Positions 34,142 through 48,373 of a stretch of DNA of 64,000 bases are shown here, piece after piece. The DNA lies in assembly GCA_025174535.1 (NCBI GenBank), contig JALBUN010000050.1, positions 186,001 to 250,000 on the forward strand, given 5' to 3'. The translations under genes and the position numbers were made by a program. How positions within the stretch are numbered: position 1 is the first letter of the stretch; every line of letters begins with the position of its first letter. The notes under the pieces were generated by a model. It searched no databases, was not told the DNA's origin, and was given only the letters and a program-made list of their open reading frames with translations. This DNA comes from Cantharellus purpuraceus. Taxonomy: Eukaryota; Basidiomycota; Agaricomycetes; Cantharellales; Hydnaceae.

Positions 34142-37100
34142 ATGACAGTTATGATGAACGCTAGGGATTTGTCCCGAGACGATGATTTTCTTAGGTATGT
34201 GTCTTCGCACCTTTACTCGACTAATCAACCTGATGGCTTGCCACCTGTAGTCATTTGCTCGTGGAACACCTGGGAACTGATGATAACCCTTTACAAGTTC
34301 ATAAGATGGATCCATCGCGACGCTTGCCCAAGCATGATCCTGCAGAAGTTCTGGCGATTGTGAAAAAGGTGAGTTCTCAAGTGCCTTTTGGTGCCTTGGC
34401 CCAGTTTGACAGAATGCATACTGGATGGACGGGTAGTATGTTGTAAGAAGAGGGGGTTCGTCGACTTCTGCGCACCGCGTCAAACGTGCAGTGGATGCCT
34501 TGCTTGAGTACGTATGTTTCCTCTGAACATGCATTTCACCTTTTTTCATGATATATAGACTCAATGCTGTCAAGCAATATCTTCACAAGAGATCATCCGC
34601 CCAGATTAATGCATTTGCCACGTATGTGTTTACTATCCAAGCCAAGTTTGCTGGCAGCATATGCTAAGTGTTATTTGTCACTAGGCATGCGTCTCGCTAC
34701 TTTGAATTATATCTTCCAACCGGATCGATCGAAATTAGCCATACATCTCGGTATTCCCATCGAACTGGAAAGTCTGAACTATGCATTCTTGCTACTACCT
34801 CACTTAAAGTTGGACAAGTCATTTCTGATCTCAAGGGCTCACTGGCACATCTGACAGCTGAGGAGGACGAGGAACTTAAAAAGACCGATAGTCGTAGGAG
34901 AGATGGCGGAATACGCAGAGATTTTAGCGTTATCCACTCGAATCAAAAGAACAAGAGTCACCTGTTCTTAGGTCCGGCACGGTTCGTCAATGTGAGTTTA
35001 TTTATCAACATCTCTGCAGAATGCACTTGAATGATATACCCTACGAATTAAATCATCGGTTCTAATAGCATGATTGCGATCATAATGTGGAACTATTTCG
35101 AGACGGGCGGGTTATTACGTTTCGCGTGTTAAAACCTATTTCAGCAGGTCAGGAAGTGACAGCTCATTATGGCGAAGGATATTGTGCGCAACTCTAGATT
35201 CGCATCAGCGGTCGGAGAATGCACTCCAGAGAAACTGGTCACCAGCACCCTTCTGGAAATTCATATAAACCAGGAGGGATGGCAAGGTTCTCTGGCGTGC
35301 ATTCACCGTTCACGATGTGTCAAATGTGATTTCACACCTAACTGACTTCGATTTAGTCGGGAAAGGCAATCGGCATTGCTTGTGTCAAACATGCGAGCGC
35401 CTTGGTAGGGGTGGCTATACCCCCGTTGAAGCCAATTCTGATGACGAAGTCGAAGACGACTCGAGTACTGACGAGGAAACCAGGGAGGAGCGTATTAGGG
35501 CTGGGTTAGGCCTTACCGCAAAAGGTAACCCCAATGAAAGACGAACTCGACGCGGAGTTTATGCGATCTTGCCAGAGGAAGATACAGATGACGAGGATCG
35601 AGTTGGCGCTACGGAGACAGTGGCATCCCAAGTCCCGGTTCAGACTGTTGAAAATGGCATCAAAGATGGTAGAGTTGACAATGATATTACCAGCGAGACG
35701 GCTGTCGAAATAGCCGTGTCTTCTCTCAATTTAAACTCCTCCGCTACGTCTAGCGCAAAACCTTCTTCGACATTCGTACACGGGGATTCGCTCCCCAAAC
35801 ATCCCGACGGGCATCTATCAGACACCTCTTCTGCCCTCTCATCTCTGTCAGATGGCGAGAAGACGGCTCCTGGTGCTGCAGATCCATCTGCGCCATGTGA
35901 TTCCCAACATTCACAGCCTGGGATGCCGATATCATCTCCCTCCGCAGAAAGCTCTTCCTCGACGCCTTCTATTCGGCAGCCTGCCTCGGAGAGCAATGTA
36001 AGTATTACGACCACGCCCGCTACTTCCAGGATGAGTACCCGCTCTTCAACTGCTTCACAACGCAAAGACAAGACATCCCTGGATGATGCTTCGCGTGCGA
36101 AGGATTCGGAGGCTCCGTCCCCGTCGCGGGGAGAGAAACGTGCTTTGCGTAGCTCCTGCGTCCCCATCCAACTACAAGCTAAGAAGGATGGTAAGGCACA
36201 GCCGAACCACTTTGTTGGGCAGAACACTGGACTCGGCGGTTCACAAGGACGTCGGACGAGGCATTCCTTGCTGTCTGAATCGTCTATACCAGTGGGCTCA
36301 GCTCCCTGTAATCCTGAACGACGATCCATCAGTCTCAGCAGCAAGTTGCCCACGAAGGGATCGAAGTCTGACTCAACCACACCGTCAGTGGGGACTCCGC
36401 AAGTAGCTCAGAAACCACATCCTTATGTTCCTCGATGCAACACTTGTGCCACCGAATTGCCGCACCTGACTAGTGCCAATAGCCCGAAAAATGCCGTCCA
36501 TAGTTGTGTCCGGTAAGACACTCTCCAGCGTGATTTTAAGATGTTTACCGTTGAAACACACAGATGCAAGCGCCACTTCGCAATTTTTTCGGCCCCGTGG
36601 CCAGTCCGTACGTCAACACTAGAAACACTCTCATCCACGCCCTCGTCTTCGGATTCAAGCTCAAATGAAACTGCCATCGACGTTTCTCACGAAAAACTCA
36701 CGGAAAGTTCAGTGCTAGGACACAAATCCAAACACTCGAAATACGTTGAGGTAAAGCAGATTTCATTGGAACGCCCTGTCAAGCGTCGCAAGACCGATCC
36801 AGCATTGTTCGCCAAGACAGGGCTCCATCACGTGGTTGATCGATCCCGTCGTTCAAGCAGACAGTTTGATAGTTCAGGGAGAGCGAAGAAGTATATGGGC
36901 TACTCGCACAAAACGTTTACCATCTCAGGAGGTAGTGAACGTTCCCGAGCGAATCGAGCTCTAGACAAGTTAACCGCGAAAGGTCCTGATTCACTCACTT
37001 CACCGTCTGGCACGAGACGAAAATCTGAAGGCACTCTGGGGAACCAAGGCGATAGAGGTAGTTCCCGAAAACGCCCGTGGGATGACGGCATCGACTTGGC

Positions 37101-38412
37101 AGGCTCTCGGACAATTCGACATGTGGGGTCTTTCCCTCTGTTTCCGGTCGTCAGACATCATGCCGTCCTTTACACTCGACCATCACCGAATTTGTTTGCT
37201 CGTAAAGCATGGGCAGCACATTGTCTCAATGGAAGTGAACCCGCCGATGAGGAATCCTCGATGGAAACAAGCTCCTACCTTAGCGACCTTACAGAACCAG
37301 AGCAAACTCCCCCTCCTACGCCGTCTCCAAAGGCCGCTCCCACAGCCACTTCCACAGCCCTTCCTAATCCTGACCAATCTGGGCAAAAGAGAAAACGTGA
37401 GCCGACAGCTGCCGAGCGAAAGAAGATGGGGAAGACTTTCTACATGAAGGACGAGAAGAAACCAATGCCTAAAGGGTGGGTACTGGTGACAGATTCATCA
37501 GAAGAGACTGGAGAAGACGACGAAGAAGCAGCCTCAGCTGAGGCTCACAATGCCAATGAGCCACTGTCAGGCGCATCGCAATTAGCACCACAGGCCACAG
37601 GTGTAGATCAAGTCGCTGATTCTCCACTTTCTGCGTCTACTTCATCCCTTGTGCATACACCGTCATCACGTGCCACCAGCACACCAACTCAAAGCTCAGG
37701 GACATTGGTTGACGACCAAGCTGCTACTCCTGGAGCAGACAAGCAGGTCCTTATCGCCTATTCCTTAAGGGACAATAGTCACACACCCTCCACGGTGCAA
37801 TCGCCCAAGCGAAGGAAGCTCGACGACGAGGCTGGTGTCAAGCTTACAAGAGACAGCTCTCGACAAGTCTCTGCCAACTCATTGTCGGAGCCAGGGTCAG
37901 AAATTTATGAGCATTCCCACGATCCAGGTGTAAAAACCGATCAGAAGTCTGCTACGTCGCTAAACGACTCTCCATTCAATTCTTCTGCTTTGTTTTCGGA
38001 AAGTGACCGCTCTGGGAACCGTGCCGCTGAACAGAAAGTTCCCGATGACCTTGAGGTTAGTCTTTATTCTCTCCTCCTGGATTAATGATCGATTAGCGGC
38101 TGACTTGGACGCGTTTAGCATTATGCTTCTCAACTATTAGACAATACGATCGCTGCTGGGCAGGTTTCTATTGCCGCACTAGACTCACAGCATTCCAATA
38201 CGTCGCTCCTTGAGAAATTGGATGCATTGACACTTCCTACCATGCTGGAGGTTCCAAACTCTACAGCTAATCGTACAGCCGTTGAAGTATCAAACATAAT
38301 TCATGGTACAGCGTTCAGCTTTGGCTTTCCGGATGCCCGGAGTACCTGGAGGCCGAAATATCACTTCTCTGAACTTCACGGTTGGACTTCGGATCTTGAA
38401 TCTTGTTTATAG
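34142..38412 (+). CDS. SET9: Histone H4-K20 methyltransferase (SET9/SUV4-20 type)
   Basis: SET9/KMT5-type enzymes methylate lysine 20 of histone H4 using S-adenosylmethionine. Nine inferred exons (34142-34194, 34251-34368, 34437-34507, 34559-34621, 34685-34991, 35069-35183, 35357-36512, 36564-38055, 38119-38412) give 1222 residues. The N-terminal part matches the family: NARDLSRDDDFL, KMDPSRRLPKHDPAEVLAI, RAVDALLE, INAFATHASRYFELYLP, EISHTSRYSHRTGKSELC, HLFLGPARFVNHDCDHN (SET NHxC core), ITFRVLKPISAGQEVTAHYG, and post-SET RHCLCQTCERLGRGGY. After residue about 260 the protein is a long disordered Ser/Pro/Glu-rich tail with basic patches (VKRRKTDPALF, GQKRKREPTAAERKKMG). A small CxxC...CVRCKRHF cysteine cluster spans the junction near 36440-36575. 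The start is uncertain; upstream ATGs are in frame. Confidence 0.9.
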
Positions 38413-40639
38413 ACTAATCTTGCTCTTCCCCTCCGCTTCCTCGTCGTTCGTTGATATTTGTCACAACATCTCCCAACGTACACTTGCAGCCTTATTTTAT
38501 ACTTCTTGCCCATATGTTTTCGGTTGCTTTGTTCCAGCGTTTCTTTTGCCATGTTGTCGTTTCGTGATGATCGAGACAGTAGTACGTGCAGAGTAAGTGT
38601 ATGGAAACGCTAGGCCTAGGTTGTATGGTATGAATATGATGAAGGTGCTGCAGGCTTGCAGTACTTACCGTTACCCATTCGACAGCGAAATTATGTTAAG
38701 ATACTAGGTCGGTGGTTTGCCTTGTACCACAATCGTCGATCATGCACACCAATGATGATTAATTGATAGCTTTTCATTAGGACGCGATATTCAGCTAAAT
38801 AGATACATGGTCGGCTTCGTATTCAAGGGAACCTGAAAGTGTTTCGCAGCGTGCAGGCTTGTGTACCAATAGCAATATTAATTAATCCATAATCATCGAT
38901 CAATCAAGCTTCACCTGACTAGCATCTAAACCGCAACATAGAGCGTATTCATACTGACATTAATCAATTCATTGGGCCTGACTAATGCCCACTGATGGCA
39001 AAGCTCTGTTTACATTCTATGTCTCAAAAACCCTCACTACGTACGCCTAACGTATGCGAATTAAGGCTCTCAATCGCGTGAGGCTATCAGCATCAATTAT
39101 CCTCCGAGCTCGAGGAGTTAGACTTGCCAGAAAAATCATCATGAAAAGAGCGTGCAACTCATATATATTGAAAGCTCGATATTGATTCACGATCGGTGCA
39201 TCTATATAATCTCGAATGAATGTCAAAAATGATACCATCGGTGTTTACTGTGAATAGTCCTCTCCAAGTCACCCCGGGGCCAAACAGGTCGACCTACAAG
39301 ATGCATATTAGGTCTTAAATCCCAAGGTCACGCTTCCACCTTTGACGTACCGCGAAGACCACATACGTGCCTGTTCAAGGTAGCACCGTGTAACAATATA
39401 CTTGCATGTAAGAGCAATGGAAACTTCGCCCCATGATAGAATGTTAATTATGTGATGGTGTATCCACTGTGCCAATGTCACGCTACAAGGGGCATCTACT
39501 TTCTTTACCGATGGTACCATTTCTATAACACAAACCTTATCTGAAGGAGTAAGTTGAACATAGGGAGTTGTGAATAGGCTTACATAAATTACGTAACGAG
39601 ATACTGATGTAACACTGAACACCGGACTGAACACCGGCCTGAACCTCCATCTCGACGGCACGCCTGTTTCCAGGACAATCCCAGAGAGTCAGTGAGGGTG
39701 AGTAAAGAACACGTCGTAGTTATGCAAAAAAAAAAAACTTTTTTCAGATATTCGCCATGCTTTTCTATAGTGGATATCTCTTAACTTTAGACAAACTCGG
39801 ACTTCGACCGTAGCCTTGACATGAGGGACGGGGATGTGTCTCCTCAGGCCTCAATGATCAACTTCTAGCGAAAGACATCAGGTCTATTTGTGCCTGTCAT
39901 GTCGCATATCCGTGACGCACGCCCACCACAGAAGGAGAATCGCGTGTCTTGATTTGTTGTCGCAGGCGGTACGATACCCTCATTCATCTGGCGGACCAAG
40001 CCCTTTATGGAGAATGAGGTTGATTTGAAGGTGCTGGAAATTAGTGATATAAAGGATGCCCCGTTCTATTGCCGTGCCAGATCCATTAGGGGAGTACAAT
40101 GAATACAGTACAGATATGTGGAATTGACCAAAAGGGAGGCCTATATCTTCGATTTGGACTCTATGGATTTGTGTTGAAATTCATGTTTGGCTGATAGGGA
40201 CACCGTCGACAGAGATGTTTGTGATGTTGTTCATTGCCCCTCCCGTGCCATATAGTGTTCTCGGAGTCACTCACTGCTCACGAGTTCATCTTGATCGTTG
40301 GTCGTAAATGCAGGTCACACTGGCCATTTTTTTGTGCACATTTTTCCATCCAACATGATAATATCCCCTCCAATCAATGCTTTTTTATTTAATTGGGGTT
40401 ACAGGCCTTTGGTTAAGTATACCGTCGAAGATGTTTGGACAACGTTTATGAATAATTCTGCTACACTGTATGACGAGATGCGAAATTCAGAGGATCAAAT
40501 AATCAATAACCAACCGTAACATTTGCAATAAACGAGACCAAGCTCCGACCATTAATGGGAGGGGCATCCATCGTTGGGGTGCTTTAGCACGCCAGACTTG
40601 ACGTAGGCATGTTTTGTATCTATCTGATGCTCGAGGTAC
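38413..40639. other. Gene-poor stretch downstream of SET9
   Basis: About 2.2 kb of AT-rich sequence without a convincing gene. A minus-strand frame at 39308-39661 could be spliced into a short protein with a segment CSVTLAQWIHHHIINILSW, but no family is recognised and the start is unclear. A run of 12 A followed by T occurs near 39725. The remainder looks like decayed or non-coding DNA. Confidence 0.4.
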
Positions 40640-40917
40640 GGGGTCTGACCGGTGCCAGATCGTTCTTTGAGGTGAAGCACCACGTTCATCGACCTGATCG
40701 GCCGACAAATGGATGTTTCTCTTGTGGGGCAGCCTTCAATCCATTGACTAATTTCACCCTTTCTATATACTCAGGATGGAGCCGATGGAATTAATCGTTA
40801 TCACCTCTTCGAAAGGCACACCATACATCGGCTCATCACGAAATCTGCTGACCAGGAATTACACACCGCTAGAACCAACCATAGTCGACTTCGCTTCATC
40901 AAAGAGCTCCTCGCTGA
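40640..40917 (+). pseudogene. Degenerate UGP1 fragment upstream of intact UGP1
   Basis: Two blocks align by eye with coding exons of the intact gene 2.4 kb downstream. Block 1 (40640-40712) matches the exon at 43061-43137: both share GGTGCCA, TTGAGGT, CGACCT and CCGACAAAT, and one frame still reads GLTGARSFFEVK against GMTGAKSALEVK. Block 2 (40773-40917) matches 43205-43345 in the same order (TCATCA.GAAAT, GCT/CGACCAG.A.TTAC, TTCA/TCAAAGAG). Small deletions and substitutions destroy the frame. A possible further trace of the EYLFVSN segment lies near 41097. It is a relic of a tandem duplicate; how far it extends is unclear. Confidence 0.65.
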
Positions 40918-42454
40918 TTAGTATCTTGCACAATTGTCAAATCCGCCATGACGGACGAGATCCATCGCATGTCTCCCGAAATCCGGGACCATCACACTGG
41001 GCCGCAAATACTGGAACTAGCACGAACAGCTCCAAAGCCTTGTTTTAGCAGTCATGATCTCAGTCCGTCCATATATTCACAGGTCTGTCGCGCCAACGAA
41101 TACGTCTGGATTTTTGTTCCCAAGGTTTGTACCGTCATTTTGATAGGCCTAGACTTCCGACCACCGCCACGAAGTCGAAAGTCCGGACAGTCTCACGTAC
41201 AACCGAACCATGAATTACCCTTATATCGGGAGGCCTGAGAGCTCCTGTCAAGAGATCGGAAGAAGAAGACGCCGGCGATCACTGATGGCGTTGTTGCCCA
41301 AAACAGTTGCTTGTGCCGGAAATATCACGTTATTACGAATTCTGTATATCCGACCTTGGAGAAAGTTAAAGTTATCCATAGAACTGAGAAAATCGTATAC
41401 TCTGCAGCTTGGACGTCGATGCTGTTCTCATCTGTGGTTAGCCATTTGTAGCTAACATGTTGCCGAGTACCAATGGCTCTAAAACCTGTGGCTAGATCAT
41501 CACAAAGGCTGTACATGTGTGCTATTCGAGTGTCCATACTTGTTCTAAAGAAAGAGATAAACGGTCGAGTGGTTCTTAGACAGGAAAACCCCGACTGTCA
41601 TTCATATCGAGCAACTTCTGCAATGCGAGGATGGGGATCTCATTGGGTGGGAGCAAATTGCGAATCGTGGCTCAATGAAAAGCCCGAGAGATGCTATCCA
41701 GCTCCAAGGTGGCGTTGAATGATAGGCACGATGTATTATGCGTAGTGCCCCAACAATGAGGCGGCAGACTGGGACGCGCTTGCCGTTTAAACCAAGTGGA
41801 GGTAGCAAAGTTAAATCTCCAGATAACTTGTAAACGGCGCACCTTCGAGAGGTTAACATGACCCTACGTTTGCGTATTCAATCAACGCTCCCGCATGATG
41901 CGAATGTTCAGGAACTTCCACTACATACTTGCTTGAATGAAATCATATTCCCATTTCCAACTCCTGTCATATTTGCCAGCGATAAGATAATGAATCTGGA
42001 CCACTGGGTGGAGCAACACAGGTACTGTACACGGTCTGGATGTGTCTGGTTGTCAATGCAAAGATTGAAGCCACAGCATCATTCGAATGGCAGCCCTGAT
42101 AGGATTCGGCGGCGATTTGACGTTGGCTATTAAGGACATCCAGGAACGTGCGCGTAGGGCTGTGGGAAAGGGACGTCGGCTGCGACGTAAAAGTGCATAA
42201 ATTTGTTGTGAAAACTGCAAGGTCGCGGAACTAGTTTAGTCGAGTGCACTACTAAAAATGTATAAAAGTCCGTGCGCAAGTTACACCAGCGCCCGTCATC
42301 TTTCTCGTCACCACAAAGCTAGTTTTAAACCCCACGTTCCTTTACTTCATTCCATCATCTCCAGCCCCACTGTGTAAGTTATAAAACAGTCAGCCCTCGC
42401 TCATGTCGTGAGGTACTATAACCCTTGTCACAGCACCCTCTCCGCATTAGCACC
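40918..42454. other. Region between UGP1 relic and UGP1
   Basis: No intact gene. May contain more of the decayed UGP1 copy. The last 200 bp is pyrimidine-rich with CA-rich leader sequence, consistent with the UGP1 promoter and 5' UTR. Confidence 0.4.
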
Positions 42455-44741
<2,287 letters not shown>

Positions 44742-45067
44742 GAAACCGTTTTTCTTTTTTAATGAATGTGGCGGATGTGACAGGTTGTTGGACTGAGTTG
44801 TGTTCTCGCGATTGCTCTTTTTGTAAATAGCGCTACTGGAACGTGGACTAGACTGGCTGCACATTGGCTGGCGTGTAAGTACAAAGCACAAGAACTGGTA
44901 TAGCAACACTATTCAAGGAAATCGCATTAGTTGAAACGAGTACTGCGGGAGGTAGTCAAAAGGTTACACGGCACAAATATGTAAATCATAAGAAGGATAA
45001 TGAATGACAAGAGGAACACTTCAACTTGGATGGTGTGAAGAGTTTTGGTGTGCATCGTGTACGTTCA
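44742..45067. other. Intergenic between convergent UGP1 and a membrane protein gene
   Basis: 326 bp, 3' flanks of two convergent genes; nothing else seen. Confidence 0.6.
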
Positions 45068-45732
45068 CTAAATTGGGCCAGCGCTGTATCCGTAATATGT
45101 CGCAGCTGCCCCTTGTGTCGGCGGCGGCGGAGGACCTTGTGGAGGAACATGGGCCGAGGAAGCGGGGAGAGGCCCGGGCGTATACTTGACATCCTGCGGA
45201 GGATGCAGGGTATATGCAGGGGTATTATACGGCACTTGCGGGGCGGCATATGGCAGCTGGGGCTGGGGACCAGCATATCCCATTTCACCTGGTGGTGCAG
45301 GCGTCATGATGGCTCCCTGCTGTCCCATGACGGCGAGGGGAGGGGCGGCGAGCTGCTGGTACTTTGTACGCCTGCGCATGATGCTGAACAAGAATCCTCC
45401 TATGACTGCGAGGACGAGGACGGCTGCACAGGGATGCGAGTTGGAAGGTGTGTCCGGCGATGGAGGGGCGCAAGGCAGCTAGCTACTCACATAAAGTGAC
45501 GACGATGATGATGACTTTTGTCTTGTCCATAGGTTTTTTGGGGCAAGGCACCACATTATCGCTAGAAGCAGTCAGGTCAGCATACTGATCCACTTGCGGT
45601 GTTGGCTTACAATCTGTCATAGCATGCCTCATTATTCGAAGTGTGCACGGTGATGATACGCGCCTGGACCGCGTCAAGAAGCGCGACGAGAGCGAGGAGG
45701 AAAGAGTGTGAGCGTCGACGATGGAAGGACAT
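45068..45732 (-). CDS. Single-pass membrane protein with proline-rich cytoplasmic tail
   Basis: I do not recognise a named family. Three inferred exons (45611-45732, 45491-45561, 45068-45423) give 182 residues. A signal peptide is clear: basic MSFHRRRSHS, hydrophobic FLLALVALLDAVQA, and a likely cleavage before RIITVH. A short lumenal part with two or three cysteines (EACYD, VVPCPKK) precedes one membrane helix, roughly KVIIIVVTLSVLVLAVIGGF. A basic stop-transfer RRRTKYQ follows, then a cytoplasmic tail rich in Pro, Gln, Tyr and Gly (GPPPPPTQG, YYGYSAGPI). Organisation suggests a type I plasma-membrane or secretory-pathway protein. Convergent with UGP1 and divergent from AUR1. Confidence 0.7.
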
Positions 45733-46193
45733 GGTGTGCAGAGAGAGAGACTAGAGCACAAATGGGTCAGTGGGCCTGCAGCCGCATCATATATGTATAA
45801 CCGTGTATCAGACACCCAAGGCAGTGCGCGCCTAACCTGATAGTACAATAGAAAATTCACCGCCCGCCAACCAGCGGAGTTGCTCAGTCGAAAACTTTTT
45901 TTGCATGGAGACGGGAAGTCCCACCAAGCTCGTCCTTGAGCTTTCCCCGGCGAAACTATAATTCGAAGAGCTGACTCATCCAAGCATCGTTGTCGTTTGT
46001 CATCGCTGAGCAATATGGTCACGTGACCGTGCCGTGGTAACAACATCGGGCGTGTGAATCTGAAGCGCGACGCCGCCGCCGCCGCAGCTCACTTGCTTGT
46101 TGTTCACAATATCTATATCCCTTTGTTGTGTTCCCGTATCGTGAGCACAGCCTTTTTGCTTCTTTCATTCTCACATTTGGACCTCCCACACAG
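45733..46193. promoter_or_regulatory. Shared divergent promoter of membrane protein gene and AUR1
   Basis: 461 bp between opposite start codons. Contains the palindrome GGTCACGTGACC at 46017-46028 and a GCCGCC-rich stretch just after it. Confidence 0.5.
46017..46028. promoter_or_regulatory. GGTCACGTGACC palindrome upstream of AUR1
   Basis: Same 12-bp palindrome as at 1725 and 31087, here 166 bp upstream of the AUR1 start and 285 bp upstream of the divergent membrane-protein start. Confidence 0.5.
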
Positions 46194-47621
46194 ATGTCAC
46201 GAATACGAGTTCACTCGCCAAGCAGGGCATTCAACATTCTCGTAGCCACTTTCCTCAATGCCGTATCCGATCTAGAAACTTCGTTGTCGCCCAGTCTTAC
46301 ACTTACACGGCTTAGGGCCCACTCGTTCACCTGTTCAGACATTGTATATGTCCTCCACATCATTCAAGCTACATTTTGGCTCGTCATAATGCAACAACCC
46401 CCCTTCCCCATAAAACTCTTCATCCCCATACTATATGGCCTCGCCCTCCTCATCCCTCTCACATCTCAGTTTTTCCTTCCGGCCACTCCTGTTTTCGCAT
46501 GGGTCCTCACATTTTACACATCTCGCTTCATCCCTGCTGCCTATCGTCCGACCATTTCAGTATCCCTTCTACCTACCCTCGAGTCTGTCCTTTATGGCGC
46601 CAACATCTCAGACATCCTCACTCGTTTCACACATCCTGTCCTTGACATCATTGCGTGGCTTCCGTATGGCGTCATCCACTTTGTCGGACCACTTGTTGTC
46701 GCAGCTGCACTCTGGCTCTTTGCCCCCAAACCAGCCTTGAAATATTGGGCAAGCGTTTTTGGGTACATGAACCTGGCAGGTGTTTGGGTTCAGATTCTTT
46801 TCCCCTGCTCTGCCCCGTGGTATGAATTAATTTATGGGCTAACCCCGGCCAACTACTCAATGCCAGGCTCACCGGGAGGTCTCGCACGCATCGACGCACT
46901 CTTCCATTCCAACGGCTACACCACCACATTCTCCAACGCTCCCGTGGTGTTTGGCGCATTTCCATCCCTGCATTCCGGGTGCGGAACTCTCGAGGCTCTC
47001 GTCGTCTCTCATTTTTTCCCGGCGCTCACACCGTTCGCATGGGCGTATACCGGTATTCTCTATTGGGCCACGATGTATCTCACACACCACTATCTCATTG
47101 ACGTCGTCGGGGGTGCCTGCCTCGCCACAGCCTGCTTCTACCTCTCCCTGCCGTCGGAGCTTGCTGCCCGTCCGACTGCATCCAGGCGGAGCAAGCACGA
47201 GCTGTACGACCTCGAAGCGCCCGCAGCGAACCGCCGTGTATCCGCATTTTCGACGACATCCTCTCTAGACTCGCAGGATGAAGATGAGCAGGATATTGCG
47301 TACCGCTCCCCCACGGTGCCCAACCCTGCCGCAGGATTCGCCCCGCAGTCAGGTCCGCCGCGGCGCAGCCATAAGCACACCGCAAGTATTGCGAGTTTGA
47401 TTCGTGCCGATGAGCGTGTGGAGGATGGGTGGAGCCCGATTGGACAGGGATTCGCTTTGCCACCTACGCCGACGAGTGCGGCAATGCCGCAGAAAGATTG
47501 GGAGAGGCTGAGAGGGGAGAGCCAGGTACCGCAGCAGATGATTCCGCCCCCGTCGGAGGCAGAGAGTGGGCGTATACCCAGGGCGCGCAGTCCGAACGCG
47601 AATAGTCAGGTGGAGGGATAG
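46194..47621 (+). CDS. AUR1: Inositol phosphorylceramide synthase catalytic subunit
   Basis: Transfers phosphoinositol from phosphatidylinositol to ceramide in the Golgi; essential in fungi and the target of aureobasidin A. Intronless frame of 475 residues from ATG at 46194. Multiple membrane helices are visible (LFIPILYGLALLIPLTSQFF, FVGPLVVAAALWLFA, FAWAYTGILYWATMYL, LIDVVGGACLATACFYLSL). The PAP2-type lipid phosphatase core has GAFPSLHSGCGTLEAL (His260) and TMYLTHHYLIDVVGG (His near 298, Asp303), spaced as in yeast Aur1. FPCSAPWYELIYGLTPANY is the conserved family block. The last 150 residues are a disordered cytoplasmic tail rich in Ser, Pro and Arg. A start at an upstream non-AUG codon is unlikely. 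Confidence 0.95.
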   Translation: MSRIRVHSPSRAFNILVATFLNAVSDLETSLSPSLTLTRLRAHSFTCSDIVYVLHIIQATFWLVIMQQPPFPIKLFIPILYGLALLIPLTSQFFLPATPVFAWVLTFYTSRFIPAAYRPTISVSLLPTLESVLYGANISDILTRFTHPVLDIIAWLPYGVIHFVGPLVVAAALWLFAPKPALKYWASVFGYMNLAGVWVQILFPCSAPWYELIYGLTPANYSMPGSPGGLARIDALFHSNGYTTTFSNAPVVFGAFPSLHSGCGTLEALVVSHFFPALTPFAWAYTGILYWATMYLTHHYLIDVVGGACLATACFYLSLPSELAARPTASRRSKHELYDLEAPAANRRVSAFSTTSSLDSQDEDEQDIAYRSPTVPNPAAGFAPQSGPPRRSHKHTASIASLIRADERVEDGWSPIGQGFALPPTPTSAAMPQKDWERLRGESQVPQQMIPPPSEAESGRIPRARSPNANSQVEG

Positions 47622-48373
47622 ATTACTGTTATGTATGTTGGACACAGTTGAGGTGGGTTTTGACCCCCCGCCCACACCCGCTCATTTAAAATACTGTTGG
47701 GCATATTGACACGCCACTTGGTCTTTTGGATTAGTTGACGAGTGAGGGATCATAATCCGTGCCTTATACACGTACCGCCGTAGTTGCAAGACATCTGTAT
47801 ACCTCATTTGCAGAATCGGATACCCGACCTATGCTTGATCTGCAGATTTGGAAATCCGTCGACTCCACCGTTATTGAGCCAGGAAGCATAAGCGCGTACA
47901 ACTACATGACAGACTTGGCAGAAGCCTAATGTTTCCTGCTAGAAGGTTAAATGATTCTGAATGTTCTTTGCAAGGTTTGGTTCATTCTGCGATTCAACGT
48001 GGTGACAATATCCGGAGGTAAACTCAGCATAATGTGTTGCCTACAGCAGCTTCAGGTTATCTAGCCTCTCAAAATGCAGTCAATGTATGCCAATCTCTTG
48101 ACAGCATAGCCAAGTTACGAGATCTCGCTGGATATAGTCAGACTCGATTCCCGTACCTGATAATTCAAAGGCTCCAAGAAGCCAAGCCTTTCTGTTAAAG
48201 GCGATCAGTCTCGCGGCGTCAAGCTTCAAGAACTGTTAGACGTCGCTTGGCTCCAGATGCTCGCTGTCACTGCACTGTGTTGCTTGGGGTGTCGCCATCA
48301 CCGTCTCACCCTAATCGTTTGGAGCTAGTAATAGTACCACCGCTGCTTGTTCTCGCGGCGTTTCAGTGGTAGT
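47622..48373. other. Intergenic downstream of AUR1
   Basis: About 750 bp without recognisable genes, repeats or RNA. Presumed 3' UTR of AUR1 plus promoter of the next gene. Confidence 0.5.

Noticed and set aside
39308..39661. Minus-strand frame that might be a small secreted-protein gene
   Set aside because: The start is not a clear ATG in the best frame, splice options are ambiguous and no family or signal peptide is convincing.
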